Positions 26,419-35,458 of a stretch of DNA of 64,000 bases are shown piece after piece. The translations under genes and the position numbers were made by a program. The stretch comes from Streptomyces sulphureus DSM 40104 (GTDB lineage: Bacteria > Actinomycetota > Actinomycetes > Streptomycetales > Streptomycetaceae), in assembly GCF_000381025.1 (NCBI RefSeq), contig NZ_KB905813.1:726716-790715 (forward strand), in the 5' to 3' direction. Under the pieces are notes generated by a model. The model saw only the letters and a list, made by a program, of their open reading frames with translations. It was not told the origin of the DNA and searched no databases. Every line of letters begins with the position of its first letter. The stretch's first letter is position 1.

Positions 26419-26980
26419 GGAAGACGGTCTCCTCGTGCGTTCCGTCGGACTGGAGCCGGACGTCGAAACGGTAACGCCGCTCGCTCTCCTCGTCGGCGAG
26501 GAGGGTCCGCCTGCGCTCCTCCGCCAGCGAGTCGAGCAGCACGTCCCGCGGCGTTGCGCCCTCCCGCGGGAGGTAGACGCGGGTGTGCAGGTGGTGCAGG
26601 AGACCCCGGGCGAAGACGACGACGGAGAGGTATGGGACGCCGCCCGGCGGGAGGGTGCGCACCGCGAAGTGCCCGTCGGCGTCGGTGGCGACGCGGGCGA
26701 AGCCGGTGAAGTCGGTGCCGTTGCGTCCGAGGAACCCGGCGTCGGTGGGGGAGCGGCGCATCGAACCCGGCGCCCCCGTCCGTGAGCCGTCGGGCCCCGG
26801 CTGCCAGAACTCCAGCAGCGCGTCGGGCACGGGCGCGCCGGCGCCGTCGTAGACGTGGCCGTGGACGGTGACGGCGTCCGCTCGGTGGGCTGCGGCGGGC
26901 GCCTCACCCTCGGGGAAGGGAAGCGCGTAGCCGTAGAAGGGGCCCACGGTCTGGGAGGGGGTCGGCCGGTGGACCGTCAT
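26405..26980 (-). CDS. pcaG: Protocatechuate 3,4-dioxygenase alpha subunit
   Basis: A 191-residue intradiol-dioxygenase subunit (TPSQTVGPFYGYALPF at the start, VTVHGHVYDGAGAPVPDALLEFWQPGPDG, then FARVATDADGHFAVRTLPP). The alpha subunit shapes the active site of PcaGH but lacks the iron ligands. Together with PcaH it opens the protocatechuate ring to 3-carboxy-cis,cis-muconate. The ATG sits one base after the pcaH stop, so the subunits are made in step. Confidence 0.95.
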   Translation of the reverse strand: MTVHRPTPSQTVGPFYGYALPFPEGEAPAAAHRADAVTVHGHVYDGAGAPVPDALLEFWQPGPDGSRTGAPGSMRRSPTDAGFLGRNGTDFTGFARVATDADGHFAVRTLPPGGVPYLSVVVFARGLLHHLHTRVYLPREGATPRDVLLDSLAEERRRTLLADEESERRYRFDVRLQSDGTHEETVFLAFE

Positions 26981-26981
26981 C

Positions 26982-27770
26982 TCAGCGTCCCTCCTCGACC
27001 CAGGTGGCGGAGGGTCCGTCGAGGACGATGTCCCAGCGGTAGCCGAGCGACCACTCGGGAGAAGAGAGGGAGTGGTCGTACGCCGCGACGAGTCGCTGCC
27101 TGGCCGACTCGTCGGTGACCGACTGCAGAATGGGGTCGTGGGGGAAGAGCGGGTCCCCCGGGAAGTACATCTGCGTGACGAGGCGTTGCGTGAACGCCGT
27201 GCCGAAGAGCGAGAAGTGGATGTGCGCGGGGCGCCAGGCGTTGTCGTGGTTGCGCCACGGGTAGGCGCCCGGCTTGATCGTGGTGAAGGCGTACGCGCCG
27301 TCCTCGCCCGTGAGGCAGCGGCCGACTCCGGTGAAGTTCGGGTCGAGCGGCGCCGGGTGGTCGTCGAGCTGGTGCGCGTAGCGGCCGGACGCGTTGGCCT
27401 GCCACACCTCGACGAGCTGGCCGCGCACCGGGCGTCCCTCGCGGTCGAGGACGCGCCCGGTGACGGTTATCCGCTCGCCGAGCGGCTCGTGGAGGTGCTG
27501 TCTCGTGAGGTCGCTGTCGAGCGCGGTGACGTCGGTGACGCCGAAGACCGGCCCGCTCAGCTCGACCGCCTCCGGGTCGTCCACCGCCACCGGAGGCTGC
27601 TCGGGATGGCGGAGCACGCTGGAGCGGTAAGGGCGGTATCCGCGGTCGGGATGGTGGACGGGCGGCAGACCGTCGGCGAGGCGCTTGGCGTACGCCTCGC
27701 GTTCGGCCGCGATCTCGGCGTCGATCGCACTCTGCGTGAGGACGGGAGGGTCCTGCGGTTTCGTTGGCAC
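26982..27770 (-). CDS. pcaH: Protocatechuate 3,4-dioxygenase beta subunit
   Basis: A 262-residue iron-binding subunit of the ring-cleaving dioxygenase. The four ferric ligands are visible: Tyr in ANASGRYAHQ, Tyr in KPGAYPWRN, and the His pair in WRPAHIHFSLFG. The N-terminal helical arm (DAEIAAEREAYAKRLADG) and the PYRSSVLRHP block are typical. It lies 36 bases after pcaF and directly precedes pcaG. Confidence 0.96.
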   Translation of the reverse strand: MPTKPQDPPVLTQSAIDAEIAAEREAYAKRLADGLPPVHHPDRGYRPYRSSVLRHPEQPPVAVDDPEAVELSGPVFGVTDVTALDSDLTRQHLHEPLGERITVTGRVLDREGRPVRGQLVEVWQANASGRYAHQLDDHPAPLDPNFTGVGRCLTGEDGAYAFTTIKPGAYPWRNHDNAWRPAHIHFSLFGTAFTQRLVTQMYFPGDPLFPHDPILQSVTDESARQRLVAAYDHSLSSPEWSLGYRWDIVLDGPSATWVEEGR

Positions 27771-27806
27771 GGCGGCTCCTTCCTGGCGCGTGCGGGGGCG
27801 CGGTTC

Positions 27807-28997
27807 TCACCGTTCCAGGACGAGCGCCAGCCCCTGTCCGACTCCGATGCACAGGCTCGCGAGCGCGGTCCCCGAGCCCGCCGCCGCGAGTTGGTGCGCG
27901 GCGGAGGTGACGAGCCGTGCGCCGGAGGCGCCGAGCGGGTGCCCGATGGCCAGGGCGCCGCCCCGCGGGTTGACGCGCGCCGGGTCGAGGGCGGGCCACT
28001 CGGCGAGGCAGCCGAGGGACTGCGCGGCGAACGCCTCGTTGAGCTCGACGGCGACCAGGTCGTCGAAGCTCCGACCGGCCTTGGCCAGCGCCCTGTTCAC
28101 CGCCTCGACGGGACCGAGTCCGAAGTACTGCGGCTCCAGTGCGGTGACGGCACTCGCGCCGATGCGTGCGAGCGGCTCGCGCCCGGTGGCGCGCAGGCCG
28201 TCCTCGTCGGCGAGGAGGAGCGCGCTCGCACCGTCGTTGAGCGGCGAGGAGTTGCCCGCCGTCACGGTGCCCCCGTCCTTGCGGAAGACCGGCTTCAGCT
28301 CGGCGAGCGCCTCGGCCGAGGTGTCGGGCCTGACGCACTCGTCCCGCTCCGGCCCGACGCCCGGATACGGCACGACCTCCGCGTCGAAGAGGCCGTCCCG
28401 CCAGGCGCGCGCCGCCTTCTCGTGACTCGCCAGCGCGAAGGCGTCCTGCTGCTCGCGCGTCACCAGGTGCCGGTCGGCGACGAGTTCGGCGCCCTCGCCG
28501 AGCGGCACCGTCCAGCCGGGCTCCATACGACGGTTGACCATCCGCCACCCGATCGTCGTGGAGTACATCTCCTGGTGGCCGGCGGGGAAGGCCCGCTCGG
28601 GCTTGGGGACGACCCACGGCGCACGGCTCATCGACTCGACACCTCCCGCCACGGTGACCGAGGCGTCCCCGACGGCGATGGCGCGCGCCGCCTGTATCAC
28701 CGCTTCGAGCCCGGAGGCGCACAGCCGGTTGACGGTGCTGCCCGGCACTGAGGTGGGCAGCCCGGCGAGCAGCACGGCCATCCGGGCCACGTTGCGGTTC
28801 TCCTCGCCCGCGCCGTTGGCGTTGCCGAGTACGACGTCGTCGATCCGGCCGGCGTCGAGCGAGGGCGAGCGCTCGACGAGGGAGCCGAGCGCGTGCGCCG
28901 CCAGGTCGTCGGGGCGCACACCGCTCAGCGCGCCGCCGTACTTGCCGACCGGGGTGCGCACGGCGTCGACGAGGTAGACCTCGCGCAGGCCCTTCAT
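27807..28997 (-). CDS. pcaF: 3-oxoadipyl-CoA thiolase
   Basis: A 396-residue thiolase that splits 3-oxoadipyl-CoA into succinyl-CoA and acetyl-CoA, the last pathway step. The nucleophile is in [11 protein letters not shown] (about residue 90), the His in [19 protein letters not shown], and the second Cys in SLCIGVGQG. The start ATG overlaps the pcaJ stop by four bases (ATGA). Confidence 0.94.
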   Translation of the reverse strand: MKGLREVYLVDAVRTPVGKYGGALSGVRPDDLAAHALGSLVERSPSLDAGRIDDVVLGNANGAGEENRNVARMAVLLAGLPTSVPGSTVNRLCASGLEAVIQAARAIAVGDASVTVAGGVESMSRAPWVVPKPERAFPAGHQEMYSTTIGWRMVNRRMEPGWTVPLGEGAELVADRHLVTREQQDAFALASHEKAARAWRDGLFDAEVVPYPGVGPERDECVRPDTSAEALAELKPVFRKDGGTVTAGNSSPLNDGASALLLADEDGLRATGREPLARIGASAVTALEPQYFGLGPVEAVNRALAKAGRSFDDLVAVELNEAFAAQSLGCLAEWPALDPARVNPRGGALAIGHPLGASGARLVTSAAHQLAAAGSGTALASLCIGVGQGLALVLER

Positions 28998-29653
28998 GCC
29001 GATTCCCCGCTCTCCGCGCCGAGTTGCACCCGCACCGGCGCCCCTGTCCGCTCGCACACGTCGGCGACGGTCGCACCCGGCGCCGTCTCGACGAGTGCGA
29101 GCCCGTCGGCCGTGACGTCGAGGACGCCGAGGTCGGTGATGACGCGATCGACGCAGCCGCGCCCGGTCAGCGGCAGGTTGCACTCGCGGAGCAGCTTCGG
29201 CGAACCGTCCTTCGAGGTGTGCTGCATCAGCACGATCACCCTGCGCGCGCCGTGCACCAGGTCCATGGCACCGCCGACCCCCTTGATCATCTTCCCGGGA
29301 ACGGCCCAGTTGGCGAGGTCCCCTGCGGCGGAGACCTGCATTGCGCCGAGGACGGCGACGTCGATGTGGCCGCCGCGGATCATCCCGAAGGAGAGCGCGG
29401 AGTCGAAGAAGGAGGAGCCCGGCAGCACGGTGACGGTCTCCTTGCCCGCGTTGATCAGGTCCGGGTCGACCTCGGACTCCTCGGGATAGGGGCCGACGCC
29501 GAGGAGCCCGTTCTCCGACTCCAGCACGACATCGACGCCTTCGGGCAGGTGGTTCGGTATCCGCGTCGGCAGCCCGATGCCGAGGTTGACGTAGCTGCCG
29601 TGCGGGAGCTCGGCCGCGGCGCGCGCGGCCATCCCGTCCTTGCCCCAGGCCAT
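28994..29653 (-). CDS. pcaJ: 3-oxoadipate CoA-transferase subunit B
   Basis: A 219-residue family-I CoA-transferase subunit with the catalytic Glu in [55 protein letters not shown] and [12 protein letters not shown] are characteristic. With PcaI it moves CoA from succinyl-CoA to 3-oxoadipate. Its ATG overlaps the pcaI stop by one base. Confidence 0.94.
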   Translation of the reverse strand: MAWGKDGMAARAAAELPHGSYVNLGIGLPTRIPNHLPEGVDVVLESENGLLGVGPYPEESEVDPDLINAGKETVTVLPGSSFFDSALSFGMIRGGHIDVAVLGAMQVSAAGDLANWAVPGKMIKGVGGAMDLVHGARRVIVLMQHTSKDGSPKLLRECNLPLTGRGCVDRVITDLGVLDVTADGLALVETAPGATVADVCERTGAPVRVQLGAESGESA

Positions 29654-30432
29654 CAGGCCGGCACCGCCTCGCCCGTGCGCGCGGAGACCGTGCGCTGCTC
29701 GATGGGCTTCTCCCGCGCCTGCTCGGGCGAGAGCGCGACGACGCGCTGCACGAAGATGCCGGGGAGGTGGACGGCGTCGGGGTCCAACTCGCCCGGCTCG
29801 ACGAGCTCTTCGACCTCGGCGACCGTGGTGCGCCCCGCCGTCGCCGCGAGCGGATTGAAGTTGCGCGCCGACTTGCTGAAGACGAGGTTGCCGTGCCGGT
29901 CGCCCTTGGCGGCCCGCACGAGCGCGAAGTCGGTACGGATACCGCGCTCCAGTACGTACTCCCGCCCGTCGAACTCGCGGACCTCCTTGGCCGGCGAGGC
30001 GACCGCCACCCCGCCCTCACCGTCGTACCGCCACGGCATGCCGCCGTCCGCGAGGGTGGTGCCGACGCCGGCGGGCGTGAAGAAGGCCGGGATGCCGGCG
30101 CCGCCCGCCCGCAGGCGCTCGGCGAGCGTCCCCTGCGGGATGAGCTCCAACTCCAGCTCGCCGGCGAGGTATTGGCGCGCGAACTCCTCGTTGGCGCCGA
30201 TGTACGAGCCGGTGACACGGGCGATGCGCCCGGCGGCGAGGAGCACGGCGAGACCGGTGCCCAGGGCGCCGCAGTTGTTGGAGACCACGTGCAGTCCGTC
30301 GACGCCGCGCTCCTGGAGTGCGTCGATCAGCACGTTGGGCACGCCGCTGAGGCCGAATCCGCCGACCGCGAGCGACGCCCCGCCGGGCACGTCCCGCACG
30401 GCTTCGGCCGCCGAAGAGGCCGTTTTGTCCAT
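29653..30432 (-). CDS. pcaI: 3-oxoadipate CoA-transferase subunit A
   Basis: A 259-residue alpha subunit of the same CoA-transferase, with [67 protein letters not shown] and [18 protein letters not shown]. It is the first gene of the pcaIJFHGBL operon; every junction downstream is short or overlapping. The divergent double-IclR gene starts 224 bases away, with an inverted repeat in between. Confidence 0.94.
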   Translation of the reverse strand: MDKTASSAAEAVRDVPGGASLAVGGFGLSGVPNVLIDALQERGVDGLHVVSNNCGALGTGLAVLLAAGRIARVTGSYIGANEEFARQYLAGELELELIPQGTLAERLRAGGAGIPAFFTPAGVGTTLADGGMPWRYDGEGGVAVASPAKEVREFDGREYVLERGIRTDFALVRAAKGDRHGNLVFSKSARNFNPLAATAGRTTVAEVEELVEPGELDPDAVHLPGIFVQRVVALSPEQAREKPIEQRTVSARTGEAVPA

Positions 30433-30506
30433 GTGGTGGCTGCTTCCTCGCTCGGCGCGGCTCAGGCCACCGCTGCTCGGTGCCGGCGAGGCGCCGCGCT
30501 CGCGCG

Positions 30507-30532
30507 TGTTCGCCTGGTGAACTAATGTTCAC
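30507..30532. promoter_or_regulatory. Probable IclR-type operator between pcaI and the divergent regulator
   Basis: GTGAAC at 30517-30522 and GTTCAC at 30527-30532 form a perfect inverted repeat around TAAT. A further TGTTC half-site lies at 30507-30511, a direct repeat of the TGTTC at 30526-30530. A palindrome plus one extra repeat is the layout known for the IclR-type PobR and PcaU operators. The site lies 75 bases upstream of pcaI. Confidence 0.5.
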
Positions 30533-30656
30533 TGATGCCTCGAAGTCTCATCCCGGGGCAACGGCACTGTCAATGGCCCCCGTCGGTACGGTTCTCGGCG
30601 GAGCCGTCCACCGCACCGTTGCCGGCGCGCCGGCGCAGAGCAGATCGGAGCAGTCG

Positions 30657-32303
30657 ATGCCCCCGCCCTCCAGCCGTCCCCCGGGGACGCCGCGGGAGGT
30701 CGTCGGCCCCCTCGTCCGCGGCCTCGCGCTGCTGCGCGCACTCGCCTCGGGCGGCGGTGCGCGGCAGGCGAGCGAGCTCGCCAAGGCGCTCGGTGTCGCC
30801 CGCTCCTCCGTCGACCGCCTCGTCAGCACCCTCGCGCGGCTCGGCTACGTACGCCTCGACGGCCGCGAGGTGGCACTCACCCCCCGGCTCGCCGAACTCG
30901 GCAACGCCTACATCGCCTCGACGGGCCTCGCCGACCGGCTCGGCGGCCTCGCCGACCGCCTCGCCGACGAGCTCGACGAGTCCGTCTCGCTCGCCGTCCC
31001 CGACCGGGACGGCGTCCGCTTCGTCCACCAGGCGACCCGCCGCCGCGCCATGTCCCTCACCTTCCGCACCGGCGCCCTCCTCCCGGCCGAACGCGGTGCC
31101 CCCGGCGCTCTGTTCGCGGCGGAGTGGGACGAGGAGCAGTGGGCCGCCTGGCGCGCCCGCCGCGAGGCCGACCCGGACGACGAGACCTTCAGCGCCCTTC
31201 CCCCGCCCCACGTCGACGCGGCCTCCCGCTTCGCGCGGCGCATCGAGACGGCGGGGGAGCGCGGCTGGTCGCTCGACGACGAGCTGATCGAACCCGGCCT
31301 GCTCGCCCTCGCGATGCCGGTCCGCGCCGCCGGGGGCGAGCAGATCTGCGCCGTCAGCGTGGTCAGCCACACCAGCAGGCACAGCGCCGAGTCGCTGGAG
31401 CAGGCCGTCCTCGGCCGGCTCACCGGTGCCGTGGCGGAGATGTCGGAGGTGCTGGGCGTGCCTCCGAGCCCACGCGAGGAGTCGGGGGCCGCCGCGGCGC
31501 GCAGCCGCGAGCCGAAGCGCGAACTCGGCCCGGAATACGTCGAGTCGCTCGCCCGCGGACTCGCGGTGCTCACCGCTTTGGCGGACGGCAGCGCCCCCCT
31601 GACGCGGGTCGCCGAAGCGGCCGGGCTCGCACGCGCCACCGCGCGCCGCTCCCTCCTGACCCTCGAGCACCTCGGCTACGTCGTCGTGGGCGACGGCGGA
31701 TTCCGGCTCACGCCGCGGGTGTTGGAGCTCGGGTTCGCGCAGCTCTCCGGGCACACCCTGGCCCAGCTCGCAGAGCCGCACCTCGCCCGTCTCGTAGCGC
31801 GGGTACGCGAGTCGGCGTCGCTGAGCGTGCTGCGTGGCGGCGAGATCCAGTACATCGCGCGGGTGCCGACCGTGCGCATCATGAGCGTCAACATCACCGT
31901 CGGTACGCGCTTCCCCGCCTACGCGACGTCCATGGGCCGGGTGTTGCTCGCCGGCCTGCCGTCCGCCGAGCGCCGCGCAGTGCTCCGCGCCGCCGAGCCG
32001 GCGCCGCTCACCGAGCGGACGGTGACCTCGGCGCGTCGGCTCGACGAGCTCGTCCGCGAGGCCGACCGCGCCGGATACGCGCTCGTCGACGACGAGTTGG
32101 AGGAGGGCCTGCGCTCCCTCGCCGTGCCGGTCCGTGACGGCTCGGGGCGCGTCGTCGCCGCGGCGAACGTCTCGACACACTCGGGGCGCTCCACGCCGCA
32201 GGAGTCCCGGAGCGCCCTGCTTCCCGCGCTCCGTGAGGCCGCCGCGGCGATCGAGGCCGACCTGGGCGTCCTCGGCAGGTACGTGCGCATCCCGGCGGGC
32301 TGA
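30657..32303 (+). CDS. Tandem (double) IclR-family regulator of the pca operon
   Basis: A 548-residue protein made of two complete IclR modules. Module 1: winged helix about 17-75 (ASELAKALGVARSSVDRLVSTLARLGYV) and effector domain about 90-270. Module 2: winged helix about 285-345 (LTRVAEAAGLARATARRSLLTLEHLGYVVV) and effector domain about 360-545 (VRIMSVNITVGTRFPAYATSMGRVLLAGLP). Module 2 retains the stronger match to PcaR-type effector domains; module 1 has a divergent pocket. ATG at 30657 follows GGAG at six bases. It is divergent from pcaI, so it probably controls pcaIJFHGBL in response to protocatechuate or beta-ketoadipate. Confidence 0.88.
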   Translation: MPPPSSRPPGTPREVVGPLVRGLALLRALASGGGARQASELAKALGVARSSVDRLVSTLARLGYVRLDGREVALTPRLAELGNAYIASTGLADRLGGLADRLADELDESVSLAVPDRDGVRFVHQATRRRAMSLTFRTGALLPAERGAPGALFAAEWDEEQWAAWRARREADPDDETFSALPPPHVDAASRFARRIETAGERGWSLDDELIEPGLLALAMPVRAAGGEQICAVSVVSHTSRHSAESLEQAVLGRLTGAVAEMSEVLGVPPSPREESGAAAARSREPKRELGPEYVESLARGLAVLTALADGSAPLTRVAEAAGLARATARRSLLTLEHLGYVVVGDGGFRLTPRVLELGFAQLSGHTLAQLAEPHLARLVARVRESASLSVLRGGEIQYIARVPTVRIMSVNITVGTRFPAYATSMGRVLLAGLPSAERRAVLRAAEPAPLTERTVTSARRLDELVREADRAGYALVDDELEEGLRSLAVPVRDGSGRVVAAANVSTHSGRSTPQESRSALLPALREAAAAIEADLGVLGRYVRIPAG

Positions 32304-32317
32304 CGGCGGCGGGCGGG

Positions 32318-32962
32318 TCAGCCGAGCTTCTTCATCCGCCCGATCTCGGCGCGCTGCTGCGCGAGCACGTCCGTCGCCATCTCCTCGACGCGTACGTCGT
32401 TCCCCTCGGCGAGCAGTTCGCGGGCCATGGTGAGCGCGCCCCGATGGTGCGCGATCATCAGGTCGAGGAAGAGCGCGTCGAACTCGGCGCCGCGCGCCGC
32501 GCGCAGCCGGTCGAGCTGTGCGCCGGTCGCCATCCCCGGCATCGCCGCGTGGTCGTGGTCCGAACCGCCCCCGGCTTTACGGGCGTTGGTGCGCTGCCAG
32601 CCTTGCATCGCCTTCACCTCCGGGCCCTGCGCGGCGCGGATGCGGTCGGCGACCTTGCGCACCTTCGTCTTCCCTGCGTGCTTTTCGGCCAACTTCGCCA
32701 TGGTGAGCGCCTGCCGATGGTGGACGATCATGTGCTGCACGTACGCGTGGTCGGCCGCGTTGGGGCGCGTCTGCTCCCCCGACTTGCGTCGCGCCTCGTC
32801 GGCGGAGAGCGTCTCCGCCGACTCGCCCGGCTTCCCCGGTGCGAGGACCGAAGGGCCTGCCTGCGGCTCGTCCGAGCCGCTCTCGCAGCCGGCGAGGGCC
32901 GGCAGGGCGAGGAGGAGCGCGGCGCCAACTGCGGTGAGACGGACGGATGTACGTGGGGTCAC
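32318..32962 (-). CDS. DUF305 lipoprotein
   Basis: A 214-residue secreted lipoprotein with lipobox LAGC (Cys26). It has two DUF305 half-repeats, each with a His pair: AYVQHMIVHHRQALTMAKLA and FLDLMIAHHRGALTMARELL. The His-rich linker (SDHDHAAMPGM) together with these pairs suggests metal binding, possibly copper, outside the cell. The GTG at 32962 follows AGGAGG at six bases. It is divergent from the LVIVD-repeat protein, a conserved Streptomyces pair. Confidence 0.9.
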   Translation of the reverse strand: MTPRTSVRLTAVGAALLLALPALAGCESGSDEPQAGPSVLAPGKPGESAETLSADEARRKSGEQTRPNAADHAYVQHMIVHHRQALTMAKLAEKHAGKTKVRKVADRIRAAQGPEVKAMQGWQRTNARKAGGGSDHDHAAMPGMATGAQLDRLRAARGAEFDALFLDLMIAHHRGALTMARELLAEGNDVRVEEMATDVLAQQRAEIGRMKKLG

Positions 32963-33146
32963 GCGGTCCTCCTGGGGCTGACGGCCCGGTCGCGATGATC
33001 TTCGCTGCCGAGTACTGCGGTGGCGAGAACGGTCGATGACAGCTTCGTTTCCCTCTATTGAGATGTACATGCAACCCGGCATACTTCCGGCATCCGCCGA
33101 CCGCCACCTACCGGACGGAGAAGCGGCGGAGACAAGGGAGGTAGCA

Positions 33147-34634
33147 GTGGTGTCCACGCACAGATCCCGCGTGCGGCCCGGGCGTCTCGGCGTCGGAGCG
33201 GCGGTGCTCGGCCTGGTCGCAGCGGTCTTCGCGGCCGGGCCCGCAACGGCCGTGCCCGACCCGGGCGACAGCCCCACGGCGCCGCAGAAGGTGACCCAGC
33301 GCGACCAGGAGCAGACGAAGAAGGCGATCGAGAAGGGCGAGATACCCGGCCAGGACGAGATCGTCCACAGCGACAACATCACCCATCTCGCCAACGTGCC
33401 CAAGGGCGCCCTCCAAGGCACCAACTCCGACCTCGCGTTCCAGGGCAAGTACGCCTTCGCCGGCAACTATGACGGCTTCACCGTCTACGACGTCAGCAAG
33501 CCGGCGAAGCCGAAGGTCGTCAGCCAGGTCCTCTGCCCGGGCTCGCAGAACGACATCTCCGTCTCGGGGAACCTGCTCTTCCTCTCCACCGACTCCTCCC
33601 GCAGCGACGACTCCTGCAACAGCACCACGCAGCCCGCGACGGAGAAGGACTCCTGGGAGGGCATGAAGGTCTTCGACATCACGGACAAGCGGCACCCCGA
33701 GTACGTCGCCGCCGTCGAGACCGCCTGCGGCTCGCACACCCACACGCTCGTCCCGGACGGCAAGAACGTCTACATCTACGTCTCCTCGTACGCGCCGGAC
33801 GCGTCCTTCCCCGACTGCCAGCCGCCGCACGACGGCATCTCGATCGTCAAGGTGCCGCGCAAGGCCCCGCACAAGGCGCACCTCGACTCGTTCCGCGGCC
33901 TCTTCCCCGACGGCGGCTTCCCCGGCGACCCCGCCCGGCCGGAGAAGATCGAGACGACCGGCTGCCACGACCTCACCGCCTACCCGAAGCTGAAGCTCGT
34001 CGCGGGCGCGTGCATGGGCGACGGCATCCTGCTCGACGCCTCGCACCCCGACAAGCCGAAGGTCCTCGACCGCACCCGGGACACGGAGAACTTCGCCTTC
34101 TGGCACTCGGCCACCTTCAACCAGCGCGGCGACAAGGTCGTCTTCACCGACGAGCTCGGCGGCGGCGGTGCCCCCACCTGCAACGAGGAGGTCGGCGACG
34201 AGAAGGGCGCCGACGGCATCTACGAGCTGAAGGGGAAGGGCTCCGACCGCAAGCTGGTCTTCAAGAGCTACTACAAGATCCCCCGCCACCAGGCGGAGAC
34301 CGAGAACTGCGTCGCCCACAACGGCTCGCTGATCCCGGTCGAGGGACGGGACATCATGGTCCAGGCGTGGTACCAGGGCGGCGTCTCCGTCTGGGACTTC
34401 ACCGACTCCTCGTCCCCGAAGGAGATTGCCTACTTCGAACGCGGCCCGCTCTCCGAGACCTCGCTCGTCGGCGGCGGCTCCTGGTCCGCGTACTACTACA
34501 ACGGCCACATCTACTCGAACGACATGGCCAAGGGCTTCGACGTGCTCCGGATCGACGACCCGCGCACCGATCCCGCCAAGCGCGTCAGGCTCGGCGAGCT
34601 GAACGTGCAGACCCAGCCGGAGTACTTCGGCTGA
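33147..34634 (+). CDS. Secreted LVIVD-repeat beta-propeller protein
   Basis: A 495-residue exported protein with a Sec-type signal (RPGRLGVGAAVLGLVAAVFAAG, cleavage near ATA). The body carries LVIVD/propeller blades, such as GKYAFAGNYDGFTVYDVSKPAKPKVVSQV and WEGMKVFDITDKRHPEYVAAV; cysteines (SQVLCPGSQ, VETACGSHT, TTGCHDL, GACMGDG) may form disulfides. GTG at 33147 has GGGAGG five bases ahead. Catalytic residues are not evident, so it is likely a binding or scaffolding protein at the cell surface. It pairs with the divergent DUF305 lipoprotein. Confidence 0.88.
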   Translation: MVSTHRSRVRPGRLGVGAAVLGLVAAVFAAGPATAVPDPGDSPTAPQKVTQRDQEQTKKAIEKGEIPGQDEIVHSDNITHLANVPKGALQGTNSDLAFQGKYAFAGNYDGFTVYDVSKPAKPKVVSQVLCPGSQNDISVSGNLLFLSTDSSRSDDSCNSTTQPATEKDSWEGMKVFDITDKRHPEYVAAVETACGSHTHTLVPDGKNVYIYVSSYAPDASFPDCQPPHDGISIVKVPRKAPHKAHLDSFRGLFPDGGFPGDPARPEKIETTGCHDLTAYPKLKLVAGACMGDGILLDASHPDKPKVLDRTRDTENFAFWHSATFNQRGDKVVFTDELGGGGAPTCNEEVGDEKGADGIYELKGKGSDRKLVFKSYYKIPRHQAETENCVAHNGSLIPVEGRDIMVQAWYQGGVSVWDFTDSSSPKEIAYFERGPLSETSLVGGGSWSAYYYNGHIYSNDMAKGFDVLRIDDPRTDPAKRVRLGELNVQTQPEYFG

Positions 34635-34637
34635 CGC

Positions 34638-35315
34638 TCAACCCTCCGCGCCCGCCGGCCCGTTGGCCGGACCCGGCAGCCGGAAGGGGGTCGGTGTCCC
34701 GCCGGGCGCAGCGCCGCCCGGCGGGGCGCCGCGCTCCCAGTCGAGCCCGAAGCGCCCGAAGAGGTCGGCCCGCAGCCGCTCGTGCGGCATCGGGGCGCCG
34801 GGCAGCAGCGCCGCGACGACGGAGCCCATCAGCAGCGCGCGCAGCATCCGGTAGTCCGGCTCCGGGTCGTACGAGCCGAACCGCACGACCGTCTCGCGGA
34901 GCAGCTCGGCGAGGCGTTGCTGCTCCTGGCACTCGACGAACCCCTCCTGCTGGAGGAGTCCGGCCATGTGGGAACGCATCAGCACGGTGTGGTCGCGCGC
35001 GAGGCCGAGGATCGCGTCGATCGCGCGGGCGAGCAACTCCTCACCCGCGTCGGGCCCTTGGGGAACCGGGTCCCGCTCCAGCGCGGCCTCCAGCGTCAGG
35101 TGCATGAGTCGGTGCACGGCGGACTGGAAGAGCTGGCGCTTGCCGGGGAAGTAGTACGAGATCAACCCGCGGGCCGCGCCCGCCCGGTCGGCGATGTCGC
35201 CGAGGGTGGTCGCTTCGTAGCCCTGTTCTGCGACGACGTCGACGGTCGCCTGGAGCAGCCGCTGTCGCGAACGCCGGCGCAGCGCCTTGTTGGTCGACGC
35301 GCTCCGAGGAGACAT
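34638..35315 (-). CDS. TetR-family regulator
   Basis: A 225-residue regulator with an N-terminal TetR domain (RLLQATVDVVAEQGYEATTLGDIADRAGAARGLISYYFPGKRQLF) and a helical ligand domain. The C-terminal 30 residues are low-complexity, rich in Gly, Pro and Ala. ATG at 35315 is used. An inverted repeat ACTGGC/GCCAGT lies 18 bases upstream, consistent with autorepression. No target operon is apparent next to it, since the gene to its left is convergent and the one to its right ends in a terminator. Confidence 0.9.
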   Translation of the reverse strand: MSPRSASTNKALRRRSRQRLLQATVDVVAEQGYEATTLGDIADRAGAARGLISYYFPGKRQLFQSAVHRLMHLTLEAALERDPVPQGPDAGEELLARAIDAILGLARDHTVLMRSHMAGLLQQEGFVECQEQQRLAELLRETVVRFGSYDPEPDYRMLRALLMGSVVAALLPGAPMPHERLRADLFGRFGLDWERGAPPGGAAPGGTPTPFRLPGPANGPAGAEG

Positions 35316-35333
35316 GCGTGCACTCCTATGTTG

Positions 35334-35355
35334 ACTGGCCCGTAGCCAGTATACT
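35334..35355. promoter_or_regulatory. Promoter and operator of the TetR gene
   Basis: ACTGGC at 35334-35339 and GCCAGT at 35345-35350 are exact inverted repeats with a CCGTA spacer. They directly abut AGTATACT (35348-35355), which contains a TATACT -10 box on the minus strand. A repressor here would sit across the transcription start. Confidence 0.5.
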
Positions 35356-35416
35356 CGTGGCGGATTCGGCGCTACTGCTCGGCGCCCATTTTGTGTTGCC
35401 GAGCGCCCGGTCCAGC

Positions 35417-35455
35417 GCGGTATCGGGGCGACGCGGGGGATCGCCCCGATACCGC
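35417..35455 (-). terminator. Strong intrinsic terminator after the PAP2 gene
   Basis: GCGGTATCGGGGCGA at 35417-35431 is inverted exactly at 35441-35455, a 15-bp stem with a 9-base loop, three bases beyond the stop of the phosphatase gene. It probably ends the DUF5134-M56-PAP2 transcript. Confidence 0.65.
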
Positions 35456-35458
35456 CGC

